From the NCBI GenBank assembly GCA_020692245.1, contig JAIMKT010000016.1:30120-65682 (forward strand): DNA of 35,563 nt, given 5' to 3'. A program made the translations under genes and the position numbers. Under the pieces are notes generated by a model. It worked only from the letters and a program-made list of their open reading frames with translations, searched no databases and was not told where the DNA came from. Shown piece by piece: positions 31,788 to 35,563 of the stretch. The first letter of the stretch is position 1, and every line of letters starts with the position of its first letter. Origin of the DNA: Microcoleus sp. GA_180221_E-2-1-MAG-45_12 (GTDB taxonomy: Bacteria; Cyanobacteriota; Cyanobacteriia; Cyanobacteriales; JAAUUE01).

Positions 31788-33389
31788 ATGGCAACAACAA
31801 CTATTCAAGACCCTAGAAAGGTAGAACAGCTACGCCAATTTTTAACTTGGATGCTCATAGCAACAATCATTACTGTGGGCTTTCAGTTTGTAGTGGGTTT
31901 GTTTTTTGCCTCTGGCTTAACGAGGATATTGTTGGTAGCTTCCCTGAGCCAAGGTGTTACCCTAATGTGGGCAAGGAGATTGGCGGGACGAAATCGCCCT
32001 AGTGTGGCGATCGCAGTGGTTGTGGCTGGACTCTGGGGCATCTGTCTATTAACGACTTACCTGTGTCCGGTGCTATTTCCGATGGTGGTAGCGTTGATTG
32101 TCCTCTCCTTGGTGATTGGGCTGCCCTACCTGAAGCAGTGGCAGTTATCCCGGTTGATGATCGGGGCGATCGGGATGACTCTCTTCACCTCTTTCCTCTC
32201 CTTCCAAGAACATGACTGGCAAATTCCCCTGCCCGAATTATTTGTGGCAATTTCTAAATTGCTGCTGGTGCCAATTACGATCGGGCTAATTATATTTTTG
32301 ATTTGGCAGTACAATCAACGCCTCAATCAACTCTTGCGACAGGTGGAAAAGGATAACGCTGCCCTCCAAGCCTCCCAGCAACTCCTAGAAGCCAAGGTAA
32401 AGGAAACCAACCAAGCAGCCCAGATCGCCCAAGCTCAAGCCCAACAGCTAGAAAGCACGATCGTCCAACTCCAAAACGCCCAAGCCCATTTGGTGCAAAG
32501 CGAAAAAATGTCTAGCCTCGGACAGTTGGTGGCGGGGATTGCCCACGAGATTAATAACCCCGTAAATTTCATCTATGGCAACCTTAAACATGCTCAAGAC
32601 TACGCACGGGATCTACTCCAGCTTATTGATTTTTACCAAGGCTTTTTGCCAGACAATCATCCAGAAATTGACTACCAACACCAGATTATTGAACTAGAAT
32701 TTTTGGTGGCTGACCTGCCAAAGATGCTGATGAGTATGCAGGTAGGGGCAGAGCGGATTCGGGAAATTGTGCTTTCCTTGCGAAATTTTTCTCGGTTGGA
32801 TGAGGCGGAAATGAAGGCAGTGGATATCCACACAGGGATTGAAAGTACTTTGATGATTTTGCAACATCGCCTCAAGGGAAAACCAGACATGCCGAATATT
32901 TCGGTGATTAAGGAGTATGAGAATCTGCCCTTAGTAGAATGCTTTCCGGGACAGTTGAACCAAGTGTTGATGAACCTCATTGTCAACTCGATCGACTCTC
33001 TAGAGTCACACTTTGTGAATCAAGCCCCAGAAGCCGCAGGTTTCCCCCAAGAACCGCCGTTTATCTGGATCAGAACTCATCTAGAGGAAGAGACAGTCCC
33101 AGAATCTCTGGCTTTATTTCAAGATTTAGAGAAAGAAGGGGAAGCAACGAAAATCACCACAAGGAAAATATTAATTAGTGTGGCGGATAACGGCGTGGGG
33201 ATTCCCGAAGCGATTCTGGGGAAGATTTTTGATCCCTTCTTTACGACCAAACCCGTTGGCAAAGGGACAGGGTTGGGGCTGGCGATCGCCCACTCAACTA
33301 TTGTCGAGAAGCATGGCGGTAAAATCACCTGTACCTCAATTCCCGGCAACGGCACAGAATTTATTTTAGAGATTCCTCTTCAACATTAA
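31788..33389 (+). CDS. Membrane-bound sensor histidine kinase
   Basis: A 533-residue kinase with about six hydrophobic helices in residues 18-175, almost no loops outside the membrane, a Q/A-rich coiled coil (176-240) and a transmitter. The phosphoacceptor is His253 in MSSLGQLVAGIAHEINNPVN. The ATPase domain has NQVLMNLIVNSIDSL, ADNGVGIPE, FDPFFTTKPVGKGTGLGLA. The membrane part could sense a hydrophobic or membrane state, as in MASE-like input domains, but no named family is recognised. No response regulator lies next to it. Across the transmitter it is paralogous to the soluble kinase at 11342-12556, including near-identical nucleotides around the His box. Confidence 0.9.
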   Translation: MATTTIQDPRKVEQLRQFLTWMLIATIITVGFQFVVGLFFASGLTRILLVASLSQGVTLMWARRLAGRNRPSVAIAVVVAGLWGICLLTTYLCPVLFPMVVALIVLSLVIGLPYLKQWQLSRLMIGAIGMTLFTSFLSFQEHDWQIPLPELFVAISKLLLVPITIGLIIFLIWQYNQRLNQLLRQVEKDNAALQASQQLLEAKVKETNQAAQIAQAQAQQLESTIVQLQNAQAHLVQSEKMSSLGQLVAGIAHEINNPVNFIYGNLKHAQDYARDLLQLIDFYQGFLPDNHPEIDYQHQIIELEFLVADLPKMLMSMQVGAERIREIVLSLRNFSRLDEAEMKAVDIHTGIESTLMILQHRLKGKPDMPNISVIKEYENLPLVECFPGQLNQVLMNLIVNSIDSLESHFVNQAPEAAGFPQEPPFIWIRTHLEEETVPESLALFQDLEKEGEATKITTRKILISVADNGVGIPEAILGKIFDPFFTTKPVGKGTGLGLAIAHSTIVEKHGGKITCTSIPGNGTEFILEIPLQH

Positions 33390-33492
33390 CCAAGGCTAAA
33401 TTATTTCTTAGTGGTTGTCAGGGATTTACTTATTTAAGGGCTGGTTTTGTTGGTACACTTGACAGAGAAATTAAGCTGTGAGTGGAATAGTT

Positions 33493-34920
33493 ATGAGTGC
33501 AGTGAGTTCTCAAGAAATTAAGTTTGGTACCGATGGTTGGCGGGGTCTGATTGCCCATGATTTTACTTTTGCCAATGTGCGGAAGGTAACAAGGGCGATC
33601 GCTGTTTACCTAGCCACCGCCTATAGTCAAGATCGTCCGGTGTTGATTGCCTACGATACCCGGTTTTTGGCTGATGAATTTGCTCAAACTGCGGCGGAAG
33701 TGTTGGCAGAATTGGGCTGGACGGTGAAGATTGTCGATCGAGATTGCCCAACTCCAGTAATTGCCTACAGTGCCAAGCATCTCAACTCTGCCGGAGCCTT
33801 GGTATTTACCGCTAGTCATAACCCGGCTCCCTACTGTGGGATTAAATATATTCCTGACTATGCTGGGCCAGCCACCCCAGAAATCACGGATACGATCGTG
33901 GCGAATATCCCCAAATCTAGTGATGCAGTCGTTGCCAAAAAATATCCAGAGCAGATTTCTTTATTTGATCCCAAACCCGCTTATCTAAAATTCATCTACA
34001 CCTTGTTAGATATTGACCGGATCCGTAGTGCGGGACTCCGGGTGAAGTACGATGCCCTCTATTCCACATCTAGGGGCTACCTAGATACCATTCTCAAGGA
34101 TGCAGGCTGTGAGCTAGAAACTCTCCATGCCTACCGGGATGTCCTGTTTGGGGGCGGAATGCCAGAACCCAAGGGTGAGCAGTTACAGGAATTGGTAGCG
34201 GCTGTTCAGAAAGATCAAGCTGATATTGGTTTAGCCACGGATGGAGATGCCGATCGCTTCGGGATCGTTGATGAATTGGGCAATGTCCTAACTCCCAACA
34301 CGGTGTTATTGCTTCTAGCCCGCCACTTGTTGAAAAATAAAGGCAAAACTGGAGCGATCGTCCGCACCGTTGCCACGACTCATTTACTCGATAACCTTGC
34401 CCTCAAGTATGGTTTAACTATCTACGAAACTGCCGTGGGCTTTAAGTACATTGGCGAGAAAATGCGGGAAACCACGGTCTTAATTGGTGGGGAAGAATCC
34501 GGCGGCTTGAGCATTGTGGGGCATATTCCCGAAAAAGACGGCATCCTTGCAGATATGTTGGTAGCCGAATTAATTGCCTACGAAGGTAAACCCCTGAGCC
34601 AATTAGTCGCCGAAGCGATCGCCGAAGCCGGGGGCCCGTTGTTTAACCAGCGTCTCGACCTGCACCTAGAAGAAGCTCATAAGGCAGCAATTCTCAAGTA
34701 TTTTGATAATCCACCGATTAGCTCGATCGCCGATATCAAAATTAAGGAAGTTGGTCGGAAAGATGGCATTAAGCTCTACCTAGAAGATGGCAGTTGGGTC
34801 TTACTCCGTCCATCGGGAACCGAACCCCTGATGCGAGTTTACCTTGAAACTAATTCTCCCGAAAAACAAGCCAAAATTGTTCAATTCATGGAGCAAATAG
34901 TTCACCAGATCAAACCCTAA
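33493..34920 (+). CDS. Phosphoglucomutase/phosphomannomutase family protein
   Basis: An alpha-D-phosphohexomutase that interconverts hexose 1- and 6-phosphates, feeding glycogen, cell-wall or nucleotide-sugar synthesis. From the ATG at 33493 it has 475 residues. All four signatures are present: KFGTDGWRGL at the N-terminus, the phosphoserine loop VFTASHNPAPY, the metal loop ATDGDADRFGIVDE, the sugar-binding GGEESGGLS and the phosphate-binding RPSGTEPLMRVY. Which sugar it prefers cannot be told from motifs; the family includes PGM, PMM and GlmM. A GTG five codons upstream (33478) is an alternative start. It stands alone between the kinase and a repeat-rich spacer. Confidence 0.9.
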   Translation: MSAVSSQEIKFGTDGWRGLIAHDFTFANVRKVTRAIAVYLATAYSQDRPVLIAYDTRFLADEFAQTAAEVLAELGWTVKIVDRDCPTPVIAYSAKHLNSAGALVFTASHNPAPYCGIKYIPDYAGPATPEITDTIVANIPKSSDAVVAKKYPEQISLFDPKPAYLKFIYTLLDIDRIRSAGLRVKYDALYSTSRGYLDTILKDAGCELETLHAYRDVLFGGGMPEPKGEQLQELVAAVQKDQADIGLATDGDADRFGIVDELGNVLTPNTVLLLLARHLLKNKGKTGAIVRTVATTHLLDNLALKYGLTIYETAVGFKYIGEKMRETTVLIGGEESGGLSIVGHIPEKDGILADMLVAELIAYEGKPLSQLVAEAIAEAGGPLFNQRLDLHLEEAHKAAILKYFDNPPISSIADIKIKEVGRKDGIKLYLEDGSWVLLRPSGTEPLMRVYLETNSPEKQAKIVQFMEQIVHQIKP

Positions 34921-34925
34921 GAAAT

Positions 34926-35117
34926 AGTGAACAGTGAACAGTGAATAGTAAACAGTGAACAACAAGAGTTGATGATAGTAACTAATACTTCGACAAGTTT
35001 TACAGGGAGCCTGCCGAATTACTCAGTACAAGTAACTAGGAACTTTACCTCCTCTACCTCCCTGTACCTCCCCTTACCTCCTGATAACTGATAACTGTTC
35101 ACTGATAACTGATAAAC
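34926..35117. repeat. Tandem AGTGAACAG / TGATAACTG repeats with a TACCTCC series upstream of aat
   Basis: AGTGAACAGTGAACAGTGAA and variants fill 34926-34963. TACCTCC recurs every 9-10 bases at 35046-35081, and TGATAACTGATAACTGTTCA and ACTGATAACTGATAAACTC fill 35082-35119. CAGTGAACAG on the left and CTGTTCACTG on the right are reverse complements, so the spacer can fold as a long hairpin. Similar simple repeats are common between genes of filamentous cyanobacteria. Confidence 0.65.
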
Positions 35118-35119
35118 TC

Positions 35120-35563
35120 ATGGGGATAAATTTTGATGTCGGGGCAATTATCGATGGCTACGCTCAGGGCTATTTTCTAATGTCTGATGAAAATGGTCAC
35201 AATTTGGGCTGGTACTCCAGTAATCAACGAGCCTTAATTCCCCTCGATCGCCGCTTTCGTTATCCCAAGTCTCTCCAGCGAGCCTTAAATCAAGGATGGT
35301 TTCGGGTAGCGATCGACCAAGATTTTCCTGCCGTAGTAGAAGGGTGTAGCGATCGAGAAAGCACATGGATTTCCCCGACCCTCAAGGATATTTATCACGA
35401 TCTCCATCGAGCGGGTTATGCCCACAGTTTTGAAACTTGGCAGGGTGACGAACTGGCGGGGGGAATCTTAGGGATTGTCATCAACGGGGCTTTTATTGGG
35501 GAGTCGATGTTTTATCGCATTCCTGAAGGTTCTAAGGTAGCTATGGTGAAGCTGGTGGAACAC
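35120..35563 (+). CDS. aat: Leucyl/phenylalanyl-tRNA--protein transferase (3' end cut by window edge)
   Basis: Aat attaches Leu or Phe to N-terminal Arg or Lys of proteins, tagging them for ClpS/ClpAP degradation in the N-degron pathway. The 148 codons visible start [20 protein letters not shown], continue with [75 protein letters not shown] and GESMFYRI, matching the C-terminal acetyltransferase-like fold of Aat. The usual WWSPDPR motif appears here as GWYSSNQR, so substrate-site details differ from E. coli. The ATG at 35120 is preceded by repeats and no clear Shine-Dalgarno sequence. The rest of the gene lies past base 35563. Confidence 0.88.
   Translation, partial: MGINFDVGAIIDGYAQGYFLMSDENGHNLGWYSSNQRALIPLDRRFRYPKSLQRALNQGWFRVAIDQDFPAVVEGCSDRESTWISPTLKDIYHDLHRAGYAHSFETWQGDELAGGILGIVINGAFIGESMFYRIPEGSKVAMVKLVEH

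Noticed and set aside
33454-33464. TACACT / TTGACA near the phosphohexomutase start as a promoter
   Set aside because: The two boxes overlap and neither has a properly spaced partner, so no promoter can be called.

Overview
The window is a stretch of cyanobacterial chromosome. It carries psbI (photosystem II), sqdX (sulfolipid synthesis), a GAF-GAF-PAS adenylate cyclase of the CyaB type, a DUF3769 LptD-like outer-membrane protein and pentapeptide-repeat and TPR proteins. The HIP1 octamer GCGATCGC and its core CGATCG recur throughout genes and spacers. Dispersed REP-like palindromes and pyrimidine-rich tandem repeats between genes suggest a filamentous, repeat-rich cyanobacterium (Oscillatoriales-like), but the genus cannot be named from this sequence. 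No insertion sequence with a transposase, no prophage and no CRISPR array was found. Most genes are housekeeping genes in short operons or singletons.

Layout. 1-5.4 kb: hisF (truncated by the left edge, minus strand) is divergent from ruvB, followed by an exported TPR protein, the 38-codon psbI and a DUF3769 protein. 5.4-9.9 kb: an exported alpha/beta hydrolase (minus strand) is divergent from cydAB, the cytochrome bd quinol oxidase. The spacer between them holds a predicted three-way-junction RNA fold. 9.9-14.8 kb: tRNA-Gln, a pentapeptide-repeat protein, a soluble orphan histidine kinase and an exported FAD oxidoreductase. 14.8-19.7 kb: a REP element, an unknown protein, a lipoprotein (minus strand), folB, a patatin-like lipase with an atypical oxyanion motif, rsmA and ispE. 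19.7-26.3 kb, all minus strand: a HAD hydrolase, aroK, an SPFH lipoprotein, a Gfo/Idh/MocA oxidoreductase and the adenylate cyclase. 26.3-30.3 kb: a 439-base AT-rich leader, a small exported protein (minus strand), a membrane TPR protein (plus strand) and sqdX (minus strand). 30.4-35.6 kb: pheS, a miniature inverted-repeat element, a membrane-bound histidine kinase paralogous to the first, a phosphohexomutase and aat (truncated by the right edge).

Functional themes. Respiratory and thylakoid membrane functions (cydAB, psbI, sqdX), envelope biogenesis (DUF3769, SPFH, lipoproteins), central biosynthesis (hisF, aroK, folB, ispE), translation (rsmA, pheS, tRNA-Gln, aat) and signalling (cyclase and two orphan kinases) are interleaved. 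Only cydA-cydB, and possibly rsmA-ispE, look like tight operons. No complete new multi-gene system was recognised. The most unusual material is in the spacers: the three-way junction upstream of cydA, a family of REP-cored miniature elements at four loci, duplicated ribosome-binding or start regions in front of two genes, and tandem repeats that mimic the 3' end of 16S rRNA.
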